Shown here one piece after another: positions 1 through 7,030 of a DNA stretch of 9,263 bases (positions are counted from its first letter, which is position 1; each line of letters opens with the position of its first letter). The stretch spans positions 1 through 9,263 of the forward strand of contig JASDTB010000092.1 in assembly GCA_041441455.1 (NCBI GenBank), read 5' to 3'. Source of the stretch: JAFIHK01 sp041441455. Its GTDB lineage: Bacteria > Bacteroidota > Bacteroidia > Bacteroidales > UBA932. Made by a program: the position numbers and the translations under genes. Under the pieces are notes generated by a model, which was given only the letters and a program-made list of their open reading frames with translations, was not told the origin of the DNA and made no database searches.

Positions 1-126
1 AGAGAGCTCAACAGGTTCGGGTATAATAGACGGAACACGTTGCGCCGCCGCTTTAAAATCATTCACAGAAAACATCAGAACAGACGATAAAAAAAGAACG
101 GCAACTCTAAGAAATAACGATTTCAT
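1..126 (-). CDS. Secreted protein, N-terminus only (probable GH20 beta-N-acetylhexosaminidase)
   Basis: Only the first 42 codons are inside the window; the gene continues past the left edge. The visible part begins with a clear Sec signal peptide: Lys/Arg at residues 2-7, a hydrophobic core around residues 8-20, and a likely cleavage site near the Ala-Ala-Ala at 25-27. The mature start reads VPSIIPEPVEL. An 'IIP-x-P' stretch just after the signal peptide is typical of the N-terminal domain of family 20 glycoside hydrolases in Bacteroidetes, which remove terminal N-acetylhexosamines from glycans in the periplasm or at the cell surface. The start ATG overlaps the stop of the upstream SRPBCC gene by one base (TAATG), so the two are probably co-transcribed and translationally coupled. 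The signal peptide is well supported; the enzyme family rests on a very short motif and could be wrong. Confidence 0.5.
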   Translation of the reverse strand, partial: MKSLFLRVAVLFLSSVLMFSVNDFKAAAQRVPSIIPEPVELS

Positions 127-554
127 TACTTGATATATTGACCATTAAGCCCCTTCTCGAGCTCATCGGTAAGTTTATCGACCATCTCCTTGATCTTGCC
201 ACCCACCATCATCTTCATCATAGTACCAAGCTCCGCATCAATTTCAAGAAACATTTCGCAAGACAACTCATCAACAGCCTCAATATGAATCATAAAATTG
301 AAAGCAATCGGAGTCGCACCATACTGAACAAAACGAAGCAACGAAAAAGGAAGCCTCTCCTCAGCCTTAATTCCAAGTTCAAAACCCTGAACCTTAGCCA
401 AAAGAGTATCAGCATCAGCCTTTAAATCAACCTTTTCGCGCATATCAGCCGGAAGATTACCAACAAAATTCCTCAAGTCCGAAAAAATAGAGTAAACAAC
501 TCTGTCCGGATGATTCACCTTGATTTTTCTACCAACAGCATGAGTATTTCCCAT
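126..554 (-). CDS. SRPBCC-fold protein (START/polyketide-cyclase-like), function unknown
   Basis: A 142-residue protein without signal peptide or membrane segment, so probably cytoplasmic. The pattern is that of a small SRPBCC (Bet v 1-like) domain: an N-terminal strand ending in an 'hP..vY..fsDl.NF' helix entry (about residues 14-31), alternating strands in the middle (about 43-108, with repeated acidic and hydrophobic alternation), and a long C-terminal amphipathic helix (about 110-138). SRPBCC domains bind hydrophobic ligands in a deep pocket; no ligand can be named here. The gene starts 11 nt after the pyrE stop and its own stop overlaps the start of the next gene, so it sits in the middle of a three-gene unit. 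Linkage of this type of protein to pyrE is, from memory, common in Bacteroidales. It is an unlikely enzyme: I see no catalytic motif. Confidence 0.75.
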   Translation of the reverse strand: MGNTHAVGRKIKVNHPDRVVYSIFSDLRNFVGNLPADMREKVDLKADADTLLAKVQGFELGIKAEERLPFSLLRFVQYGATPIAFNFMIHIEAVDELSCEMFLEIDAELGTMMKMMVGGKIKEMVDKLTDELEKGLNGQYIK

Positions 555-565
555 AACAATAACGA

Positions 566-1207
566 TTAACTAAGTTGAGTACCCCATCTCTCAGGGTTAT
601 ACCTCCACTCACGAAGAGTATCAAGTTCAGACTCCTTAATATACTCACAACTAACAGCCTGCTCAAGTAAAGCATCATAGTTAGATAAAGTACGCAATTC
701 ACAATTAGCATATTCGAAAGCCCTGCGAGCCTTGTCAAAATTGTAAGAGAAGATCGCAACCATGCCTAGCACATTTGCACCCTCTTTCTGCAGACAATCA
801 ACAGCAGACAAGCTACTTCCACCAGTAGAGATCAAATCCTCAACCACTACAACCTTAGCACCAGAAGGCAAATCACCCTCAATCTGAGCACCAGTCCCAT
901 GATCCTTTGGTTTAGGACGAACATAGATAAAAGGTTTCTCAAGTATCTCGGCAACCATGATTCCAAAAGCGATAGCACCAGTAGCAACACCAGCAATCAC
1001 TTCTACTTCACCATAGTTCTGCTCAATTATTCTAGCAAGGTTTTTGGCAACGAAATTTCGGGCTTTAGGATATGATAAAATCTTTCTATTATCACAATAA
1101 ATCGGTGATTTCCAGCCTGAAGCCCAAGTAAATGGTGTTTCAGGGTTAAGACGAACAGCTTTAATATCTAGCAGCTGTTTTGCAATTATTTTTTCAATAG
1201 ACTCCAT
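566..1207 (-). CDS. pyrE: Orotate phosphoribosyltransferase
   Basis: PyrE joins orotate to PRPP to give orotidine 5'-monophosphate, the fifth step of de novo pyrimidine synthesis, in the cytoplasm. The 213-residue protein has the family's usual length. It shows the N-terminal substrate segment FTWASGWKSPIYCDNR (26-41), the IAGVATGAI strand-turn (71-79), the mobile catalytic loop RPKPKDHGTG (97-106) with Lys99, Lys101 and His103, and the PRPP-binding signature VVVEDLISTGGSS (120-132) with the acidic pair Glu123-Asp124. I chose the ATG at 1207 and not the in-frame ATG at 1243. The longer form would add 12 residues (MFLLSLHKDTFF) absent from the family, and would run through the promoter box at 1226-1233. 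It is the first gene of the unit with the SRPBCC and hexosaminidase-like genes, and divergent from the NUDIX gene. Confidence 0.97.
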   Translation of the reverse strand: MESIEKIIAKQLLDIKAVRLNPETPFTWASGWKSPIYCDNRKILSYPKARNFVAKNLARIIEQNYGEVEVIAGVATGAIAFGIMVAEILEKPFIYVRPKPKDHGTGAQIEGDLPSGAKVVVVEDLISTGGSSLSAVDCLQKEGANVLGMVAIFSYNFDKARRAFEYANCELRTLSNYDALLEQAVSCEYIKESELDTLREWRYNPERWGTQLS

Positions 1208-1215
1208 AAAAAAAG

Positions 1216-1223
1216 TATCTTTG
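1216..1223 (+). promoter_or_regulatory. Bacteroidetes -7 box for the NUDIX gene
   Basis: TATCTTTG on the plus strand matches TAnnTTTG. The predicted start near 1228 would leave a leader of about 27 nt before the ATG at 1255. A weak -33 candidate (TTTC at 1192-1195, 20-nt spacer) lies inside the pyrE coding region. The box is the mirror image of the pyrE box two bases away, so one of the two could be a by-product of dyad symmetry and not an active promoter. Confidence 0.5.
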
Positions 1224-1225
1224 TG

Positions 1226-1233
1226 CAAAGATA
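1226..1233 (-). promoter_or_regulatory. Bacteroidetes -7 box for pyrE
   Basis: On the minus strand this reads TATCTTTG, a full match to the Bacteroidetes -7 consensus TAnnTTTG, followed by C. Transcription would begin near 1221, giving a leader of about 15 nt before the pyrE ATG at 1207. No convincing TTTG at -33 is visible. It is one arm of an 18-bp palindrome whose other arm is a -7 box for the opposite strand. Confidence 0.6.
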
Positions 1234-1254
1234 GTAAAAACAATCCTATTTTTT

Positions 1255-1875
1255 ATGTACAGCATCTACTTCGACAAACGCATACTGGCCGTCTGTTCCG
1301 ATGAGGAAAAAGCACTAAACGACCCAGATGCGGTTCTCTACAGCCCAGGTAATAACCCAGAACTCACACGACTACCAGAATTATTCGAAAAATCAAAACA
1401 GATTAAAAAGCTGTACGTCCCGAGCAAACAAGAGGAGAACACATTTAAACAAATCTTCACAAATCTCACCCTCGTTCAAGCGGGAGGAGGACTTGTTGAG
1501 AACACCAAAGGAGAGTTTCTGCTAATCTTCAGAAACGGCACGTGGGACCTGCCAAAAGGCAAACAAGAGCCATACGAAGACATCAGAGAGGCAGCCCTCA
1601 GAGAGGTCGAAGAGGAGTGCGGAATCCACGACTTAGAACTTAAAGGACTAATCTGCAACACATACCACACCTATCGCATGAATGGAAAATTCATGATCAA
1701 AAACACACATTGGTACCACATGATCTACTCAGGAAACGGCTCAACAACTCCTCAGACCGAAGAGTGCATCGAAAAAGCAATTTGGGTAAAAAAAGAGAAG
1801 GTGCCGAAATACATTTCCGACACCTACCCATCTATCCGAGAAGTATTTAGCACATTCCTCAGCGAAGGTCAGTAA
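1255..1875 (+). CDS. NUDIX hydrolase with N-terminal extension
   Basis: NUDIX enzymes split nucleoside diphosphates linked to another moiety (X), often cleaning or recycling the nucleotide pool; the substrate here cannot be told from sequence. The 206-residue protein carries a complete Nudix box at residues 102-124: G-x5-E-x7-REVEEECGI, with all metal-binding Glu residues present. The strand GGGLVENTKGEFLLIFRNGTWDLPKGK leads into it (about 77-103). Residues 1-75 are not part of the Nudix fold and look like a separate small alpha/beta segment, probably a lineage-specific N-terminal domain. No signal peptide, so cytoplasmic. It stands alone on the plus strand between two minus-strand units, sharing its promoter region with pyrE; its last 17 nt overlap the end of the convergent LolA-like gene. 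Codons often end in A or C, unlike the minus-strand neighbours. Confidence 0.92.
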   Translation: MYSIYFDKRILAVCSDEEKALNDPDAVLYSPGNNPELTRLPELFEKSKQIKKLYVPSKQEENTFKQIFTNLTLVQAGGGLVENTKGEFLLIFRNGTWDLPKGKQEPYEDIREAALREVEEECGIHDLELKGLICNTYHTYRMNGKFMIKNTHWYHMIYSGNGSTTPQTEECIEKAIWVKKEKVPKYISDTYPSIREVFSTFLSEGQ

Positions 1876-2566
1876 CATCCAAACCCCTCATCTTAGAGGC
1901 AGGAAAAGTAAAGAAATCCCTAGCCCAACCACCATCCTTTTTCGCAAAAGAGGATACTAAAACCGTATATACCGATCCATCCTTAGAATAATACTCTACA
2001 AAAGCAGGAGTATTCTTAGAAGCATCAACACCAACCAAAATTTTTGAGTATGGCATCTTCTTATCCGAAGGGGTCAAAGTCGCCACATTAATCCGCTTTC
2101 CAGCCACGCTCCTCTGCGATACCGCACCATACTTATAACCCTTATCAAAAGAGGTCAAAAAGGCAACTGGATTGTCTGCAACACTAGAGGCAGACCCACC
2201 AACATTAGAGATAATCAACTCCCCACTCTCAATATTGTGAATCCACTTAGTCGCACCATCACAATAAAACTCAGTAATATCATTGACCGCACGATAAGCC
2301 TTTCCTTGACTATACACACTCCCTCTCGACGACGAAACAACCTCTCCTCTCCCATTCTTCGCCTCAAAAGAGTAACCAATCTCCACTGCCGACGACGACT
2401 TGACAGCCGCCACAAAAGATGAAGCAATTTCCGACGCGCTCTGCGCTTGAGTTTCGGATGCCACAAAGCAGAATAGAGACAAAAAAACAAACGCCAAGAG
2501 AGAGAACAGACCCCTTTGCACAGATCCACCAACTCTTTCAAAATTTTGTATCTTTTTCATCGTCAT
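1859..2566 (-). CDS. LolA-like outer-membrane lipoprotein carrier protein
   Basis: LolA-type proteins are periplasmic chaperones that carry lipoproteins from the LolCDE transporter to the outer membrane in a hydrophobic pocket. The 235-residue product has a signal peptide: a long basic N-region, hydrophobic core at about 19-36 and probable cleavage near residues 41-45 (TQAQSA). The mature part has the family's beta-rich pattern: 'ASSFVAAVKSSSAVEIGYSFEA' helix then strand at about 48-70, a hydrophilic 'G..Y..G.AYR' hairpin at about 82-92, and a 'DGATKWIHNIESGELIISN' strand pair at about 103-121. Such sequences in Bacteroidetes match proteobacterial LolA only distantly, so I give no symbol. It begins 8 nt after the ftsK stop and is the last gene of the murA-ftsK unit. 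The start could also be the ATG two codons downstream (2560). Its 3' end overlaps the convergent NUDIX gene by 17 nt. Confidence 0.82.
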   Translation of the reverse strand: MTMKKIQNFERVGGSVQRGLFSLLAFVFLSLFCFVASETQAQSASEIASSFVAAVKSSSAVEIGYSFEAKNGRGEVVSSSRGSVYSQGKAYRAVNDITEFYCDGATKWIHNIESGELIISNVGGSASSVADNPVAFLTSFDKGYKYGAVSQRSVAGKRINVATLTPSDKKMPYSKILVGVDASKNTPAFVEYYSKDGSVYTVLVSSFAKKDGGWARDFFTFPASKMRGLDVTDLR

Positions 2567-2574
2567 TTTGTCAT

Positions 2575-5004
2575 TTAATTAAGCGAAGCAAGAATTCTGT
2601 CCAGCGAATTGAAATCAGTAACTAAAACCTGACGAGCCTTGCTGCCCTCCGAAGGACCAACAATTCCCGCAGCCTCAAGCTGATCCATGATTCTGCCAGC
2701 ACGGTTATAACCTAAGTTCATTCGCCTCTGGATCAAAGAAGTAGAACCCTGTTGATACTGAACGATCAGACGAGCAGCCTCTTCGAACATCTTATCACGC
2801 TTACCCAAGTCAACATCGCCAATTCCACCAGCATCACCATCTTCACCAGTGTACTCAGGCAAATAGTGGGCCGAAGGATAACCTTGCTGATTACCAATAT
2901 GATCAGTAATGCGTTCAATCTCATGAGTATCAACAAAAGCACACTGAACACGAGTCAGATCACCACCAGTGGAGATCAACATATCACCCCGTCCAACAAG
3001 CTGATTGGCACCAGTTGTGTCGAGGATAGTGCGAGAGTCAATATTTGAAATTACACGGAAAGCAATACGAGCAGGGAAGTTGGCCTTAATCAGACCAGTG
3101 ATAATATTAGTTGTAGGGCGCTGAGTAGCAATCACAAGGTGAATACCAATAGCACGAGCAAGCTGAGCAAGACGAGCTATAGGCTCTTCAACCTCACGTC
3201 CAGCCGTCATCAAAAGATCGGCAAACTCATCAATTACAACAACGATAAACGGCAAGAATCTGTGACCCTTTAAAGGGTTCAGTCTGCGCGATAAAAACTT
3301 CTCATTGTACTCCTTAATATTACGAACTTTAGCAAGCTTCAACAGATCATATCTTCCATCCATCTCAATACATAAAGAGCGCAAAGTATAAACAACCTTT
3401 TGAGTATCAGTTATAATAGCATCCTCAGCATCTGGAAGTTTGGCAAGAAAATGCTTTTCAATCTTTTGATAAAGCGACAACTCAACCTTCTTAGGATCCA
3501 CAAGCACAAGCTTCATCTCAGAAGGGTGCTTAGTGAACAAAAGAGATGTCAATATAGCGTTCAGACCCACCGACTTACCCTGACCAGTTGCCCCAGCAAC
3601 CAATAAGTGAGGCATCTTAGCAAGGTCGAAAGTCATAGCCTCATTCGAGATCGTACGACCAAGCACAATCGGAAGATCATAATTTGCGTTTTTGAACTTA
3701 GGATCCTCCAAAACCGACTTCATTGGAACAATGCTCGGTTTATCATTAGCAACCTCAATTCCTACAGCGTTAGTGCCAGGAATAGGGGCAATAATACGAA
3801 CACCTCTTGCAGCAAGAGATAGAGCAATATCATCCTCTAAACGCTTAATCTGAGAAATACGAACACCTGCGCTTGGAACAATCTCATAAAGAGTAACAGT
3901 AGGGCCAGTCCTAGCATAGATCTTCTCAATACCTATTTTGTAATCACTTAAAGTCTTTACAATTTTACGATTATTCTTCTCCAGCTCATCACGCGGAACC
4001 TCATACCATTTATCACGATAATCATCCAAAAGAGAGACCGTTGGAGCCTTATAATTAGACAAATCGAGACGCGGATCGAACAGAGCCGCAGCTGTCTCCT
4101 TTGGAATATCCTTTAAAAAATCCTCCTCATCGTCAGCAGCATCATCAAGTGTCAAAGTGTCGTCCTCATTAGGATCATACTCCCCTAACTCGTCGCCCTC
4201 AGAGGCAATATCATCAGCAGGAGCAACAGGTCTGTCTGCCTGAATGATCTCCATCTCAATTCCCGAAGCGTAGTCGGGTTCAGAAGAAGGAGTAGGAATA
4301 GGAGTAGGAACAGCAACAGTTGCCGAATCAGTTTCTGCAGCAACATCAGAGATATCATCCGAAATAGTAGAACTACTTAAAGGGTCTGAAACCTTTTTAG
4401 GACGATTGAAAATAGCAGCAAGTCCACCATTAATCCAACCAACAAACTTGTAACTGATCAAAATCAGCCATACAATTGTGAAGACACCAATTACAGCTCC
4501 AGCGCCAGTTGCACCAAGCATAGAGATCAACCACCTATTTACAAAATAGCCATAAGATCCACCAACACCGCTTCCAAACAGGTCATTCACAGAGGTAAAC
4601 GAAAAGATATATGAGAACGCAATCGACAAGATGATTGCACCATAAACAGTGATAAAGAAGAGCTTGAGCAAATTAACTTTCTTAAGCTTAAGACAATAGA
4701 ATGCAAGGCCAAGAAATAAAAAAGGAATAATCAAAGCTCCCAATCCAAATAGATCCGAAAACAGAAGCTTAGCCCAAAAGAAGCCAATCTTACCACCACC
4801 ATTCTCCACAGGTACAAAACTTGTCCAAACATCATTTCTGTTAAGGAGACTCTGATCTTCGGCCCAAGTGAATAAATAAGAGAAAAGGGCAACAAGAGTA
4901 AAAATACCCATTACCAAAGAAAACAAACCGGACACAAGGCGTAAAGCATCCCTGCCGGCAGGAGAGGCGTCAACCTCCGGAGTACTGTTTTTTTTCTTAG
5001 CCAT
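2575..5004 (-). CDS. ftsK: DNA translocase FtsK
   Basis: FtsK is a hexameric ATP-driven DNA pump anchored at the division septum; it moves chromosome termini apart and activates dimer resolution. The 809-residue protein has four hydrophobic segments (about 22-48, 74-106, 111-136, 158-190) forming the membrane anchor. A Pro/Ser/Thr and strongly acidic linker follows (about 205-300), with an Asp/Glu-rich run near 268-298. The alpha part of the motor covers about 330-430. The beta/RecA part has Walker A GATGQGKS (471-478), the LVDPKKVEL strand (500-509), Walker B VVVIDEFADLL (588-598) and the ATQRP motif (626-630). The C-terminal gamma winged helix (about 738-797) has the FEEAARLIVQYQQGSTSLIQ and RAGRIMDQLEAAGIVGP segments that recognise KOPS-type polar sequences. 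The linker is much shorter than in E. coli, which is usual outside Proteobacteria. It starts 4 nt after murA. Confidence 0.97.
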   Translation of the reverse strand: MAKKKNSTPEVDASPAGRDALRLVSGLFSLVMGIFTLVALFSYLFTWAEDQSLLNRNDVWTSFVPVENGGGKIGFFWAKLLFSDLFGLGALIIPFLFLGLAFYCLKLKKVNLLKLFFITVYGAIILSIAFSYIFSFTSVNDLFGSGVGGSYGYFVNRWLISMLGATGAGAVIGVFTIVWLILISYKFVGWINGGLAAIFNRPKKVSDPLSSSTISDDISDVAAETDSATVAVPTPIPTPSSEPDYASGIEMEIIQADRPVAPADDIASEGDELGEYDPNEDDTLTLDDAADDEEDFLKDIPKETAAALFDPRLDLSNYKAPTVSLLDDYRDKWYEVPRDELEKNNRKIVKTLSDYKIGIEKIYARTGPTVTLYEIVPSAGVRISQIKRLEDDIALSLAARGVRIIAPIPGTNAVGIEVANDKPSIVPMKSVLEDPKFKNANYDLPIVLGRTISNEAMTFDLAKMPHLLVAGATGQGKSVGLNAILTSLLFTKHPSEMKLVLVDPKKVELSLYQKIEKHFLAKLPDAEDAIITDTQKVVYTLRSLCIEMDGRYDLLKLAKVRNIKEYNEKFLSRRLNPLKGHRFLPFIVVVIDEFADLLMTAGREVEEPIARLAQLARAIGIHLVIATQRPTTNIITGLIKANFPARIAFRVISNIDSRTILDTTGANQLVGRGDMLISTGGDLTRVQCAFVDTHEIERITDHIGNQQGYPSAHYLPEYTGEDGDAGGIGDVDLGKRDKMFEEAARLIVQYQQGSTSLIQRRMNLGYNRAGRIMDQLEAAGIVGPSEGSKARQVLVTDFNSLDRILASLN

Positions 5005-5008
5005 AACG

Positions 5009-6313
5009 TTATAATCTTTCTATTCTGGCACCAATCGCATTCAGACGTTTATCAATATCCTGATAACCACGATCGATCTGCTCAATATTTTCAATTATAG
5101 AGACACCCTTTGCACTCATTGCTGCAATCAAAAGGGCAATTCCTGCACGAATATCTGGAGAGACCATCCTCGTTCCCTTTAAACAAAACTCACGATTATG
5201 TCCAATAATCGTTGCTCTATGAGGATCACAAAGAATAATCTGAGCACCCATATCAATAAGCTTATCCACAAAGAAGAGACGACTCTCGAACATCTTCTGG
5301 TGAATCAAGACAGAGCCCTTAGCTTGAGTAGCCACAACCAAGAAGACAGACAACAGGTCGGGAGTAAGTCCAGGCCAAGGAGCATCAGCAATCGTCATGA
5401 TAGAGCCATCCAAAAAGGAGTCAATCTCATAATGCTCATGAGCAGGAATAAAGATATCATCACCTCTACGCTCAACAGTAATTCCTAAACGACGGAATTG
5501 AGCAGGGATAATTCCCAACTGATCATAAGCTGTATCTTTAATAGTAATTTCACTGGCAGTCATAGCCGCAAGACCAATAAAACTACCAATTTCAATCATA
5601 TCTGGAAGTATTCTGTGGGTTGTCCCACCCAAAGAAGAGACACCTTTAATCACAAGCAAATTAGAGCCAATACCAGAGATCTTTGCCCCCATTCTGTTTA
5701 GCATAGAGCACAACTGCTGAAGATAAGGCTCACAAGCTGCATTATAGATAGTTGTCTCACCCTCAGCCAAGACAGCAGCCATCACAATATTAGCAGTTCC
5801 AGTCACAGAAGCCTCATCCAAAAGCATGTATTTACCCTTGAGTTTCTTAGCCTCAATCCTGAAGAAAGATCCACCCTCCTCAAACTTCAACTCCGCACCA
5901 AGATTCTCAAAACCAATTAAATGAGTATCGAGACGACGTCTACCAATTTTGTCTCCACCAGGCTTTGGCATGTAAGCAAAGCCAAAACGAGCCAAAAGCG
6001 GACCAGACAACATTACAGAACCTCTCAAAGCAGCCGATTTTTTGCAAAACTCAGAGGTCTCCAAAAACTTTAAATCAATATCAGCTGCACAAAAACTATA
6101 TTTATCCTTAGAAAGTTTCTCAACCTTCACACCAAGATCGGCAAGAAGTTCAATCAACTTATTTACATCTAAAATATCAGGGACATTCTCCACAATAACC
6201 TCTTCCGAAGTCAATAACACTGCCGACAAAATTTGCAAAGCCTCATTTTTAGCCCCTTGCGGCACCAATTCTCCCTTGAGACGATGACCGCCCTCTACCC
6301 TGAATGTCGCCAT
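5009..6313 (-). CDS. murA: UDP-N-acetylglucosamine 1-carboxyvinyltransferase (Asp-type MurA)
   Basis: MurA transfers enolpyruvate from PEP to UDP-GlcNAc, the first committed step of peptidoglycan synthesis, in the cytoplasm. The 434 residues match the family length. Visible landmarks are GAKNEAL (20-26; Lys22-Asn23 as in E. coli numbering), the loop PGGDKIGRRRLDTH (118-131), the WPGLTPDLL segment holding the catalytic-base Asp equivalent to E. coli Asp305, and DIRAG with the Arg equivalent to Arg397. In the mobile loop the residue equivalent to Cys115 is Asp121 (codon at 5951-5953). Fosfomycin inactivates MurA by alkylating that Cys; Asp-type enzymes, as in Mycobacterium and Chlamydia, are not inhibited. 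The gene starts directly after the DUF4290 stop (no gap) and is followed 4 nt later by ftsK, so it belongs to one envelope operon. Confidence 0.97.
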   Translation of the reverse strand: MATFRVEGGHRLKGELVPQGAKNEALQILSAVLLTSEEVIVENVPDILDVNKLIELLADLGVKVEKLSKDKYSFCAADIDLKFLETSEFCKKSAALRGSVMLSGPLLARFGFAYMPKPGGDKIGRRRLDTHLIGFENLGAELKFEEGGSFFRIEAKKLKGKYMLLDEASVTGTANIVMAAVLAEGETTIYNAACEPYLQQLCSMLNRMGAKISGIGSNLLVIKGVSSLGGTTHRILPDMIEIGSFIGLAAMTASEITIKDTAYDQLGIIPAQFRRLGITVERRGDDIFIPAHEHYEIDSFLDGSIMTIADAPWPGLTPDLLSVFLVVATQAKGSVLIHQKMFESRLFFVDKLIDMGAQIILCDPHRATIIGHNREFCLKGTRMVSPDIRAGIALLIAAMSAKGVSIIENIEQIDRGYQDIDKRLNAIGARIERL

Positions 6314-6988
6314 TTACTTTCTCTTTTTCTTCTTATTCATATTATTATTACGGAAATTGCGGTGACCAACATTATTGCCAGCCTGCGAAACAGGATTACT
6401 TCCTGCATTATTGATAGCATTACGCGGTTGCTGAAAATGAGCATCACTCGGAAGAGTATTCAGATGCAGACCCTCAGGAATCACAATTCTACCATCCGAA
6501 AGACGAACAATATCATTAAAAATCACAGACTCAGTAACAGTATCTTTATTCCAAATCAGATATTGCTGACGCATATAGCCAGCCAATATTTTGATCATGT
6601 TATATTTAACCTCTCCCTCCTCCTTCTCAGCAATCATCTCAATCATATTTTGAATGTTACGACCATAGTGAGCCTCTTTAAGAGCGTTGCGCTGAAGAGG
6701 AATCGGATTAGGTCTCGTATCAAAAGTCTCCTTTGTAGGAATCGGATACGGAGAGTCAATATCTATTTTGAAATCGGAGATAATCTGAACGTGATCCCAC
6801 AATTTATGACGAAAATCATTGATATCTCTCAACTGCGGATTAAGAATACCCATAGTATTGAGCACCGCACGAATCTGTTCGTTTCTCTTATCCTTATCTG
6901 GGATAGAGATAACATAATCAATCATCTTTTGCACATGCCTTCCATATTCGGGCATAAGCAATTTCTTCCTTTGAGTATTATAATCCAT
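6314..6988 (-). CDS. DUF4290 domain protein, function unknown
   Basis: I recognise this 224-residue protein as a DUF4290 member, a family I know only from Bacteroidetes and for which I know no function. The N-terminal half contains the typical opening YNTQRKKLLMPEYGRHVQKMI (residues 3-23), then DFRHKLWDHVQIISDF (58-73), and a second helical block HYGRNIQNMIEMI (107-119) that resembles the first (YGRHVQKMI / YGRNIQNMI), hinting at an internal duplication. The middle is mainly helical. After about residue 175 the chain becomes Asn/Gln-rich, low-complexity and ends in a run of Lys/Arg (MNKKKKRK), likely disordered and able to bind nucleic acid or acidic surfaces. There is no signal peptide or membrane segment. 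It is the first gene of the unit with murA, ftsK and the LolA-like gene and abuts murA without a gap, which suggests a role in envelope growth or division; this is inference from context only. Confidence 0.85.
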   Translation of the reverse strand: MDYNTQRKKLLMPEYGRHVQKMIDYVISIPDKDKRNEQIRAVLNTMGILNPQLRDINDFRHKLWDHVQIISDFKIDIDSPYPIPTKETFDTRPNPIPLQRNALKEAHYGRNIQNMIEMIAEKEEGEVKYNMIKILAGYMRQQYLIWNKDTVTESVIFNDIVRLSDGRIVIPEGLHLNTLPSDAHFQQPRNAINNAGSNPVSQAGNNVGHRNFRNNNMNKKKKRK

Positions 6989-7020
6989 ATGTAATTTCTT
7001 ATCGAATTTTATTATGTAGG

Positions 7021-7028
7021 CAAAGATA
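7021..7028 (-). promoter_or_regulatory. Bacteroidetes -7 box for the DUF4290-murA-ftsK-lolA operon
   Basis: The minus strand reads TATCTTTG followed by CC, a full match to TAnnTTTG and identical to the boxes at pyrE and the NUDIX gene. It lies between the UpxY-like stop (7031) and the DUF4290 ATG (6988), giving a predicted start near 7016 and a leader of about 28 nt. No clear TTTG at -33 is visible; that part would lie inside the UpxY-like coding region. Readthrough from the UpxY-like gene is also possible, as no terminator separates them. Confidence 0.55.
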
Positions 7029-7030
7029 AA

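Noticed and set aside
1208..1243. N-terminal extension of PyrE to the ATG at 1243
   Set aside because: The added 12 residues are not part of the family and the segment contains the -7 boxes; the ATG at 1207 gives the normal protein.
1886..1899. CCTC/GAGG hairpin as terminator at the NUDIX/LolA junction
   Set aside because: The stem is only 4 bp, no T tract follows, and it lies within the LolA-like coding sequence.
6233..6994. A 253-codon plus-strand open frame opposite DUF4290 and the murA start
   Set aside because: It is antisense to a recognised DUF4290 gene, rich in Ile/Asn/Ser/Arg as expected of a shadow frame, and has no recognisable motif or promoter.
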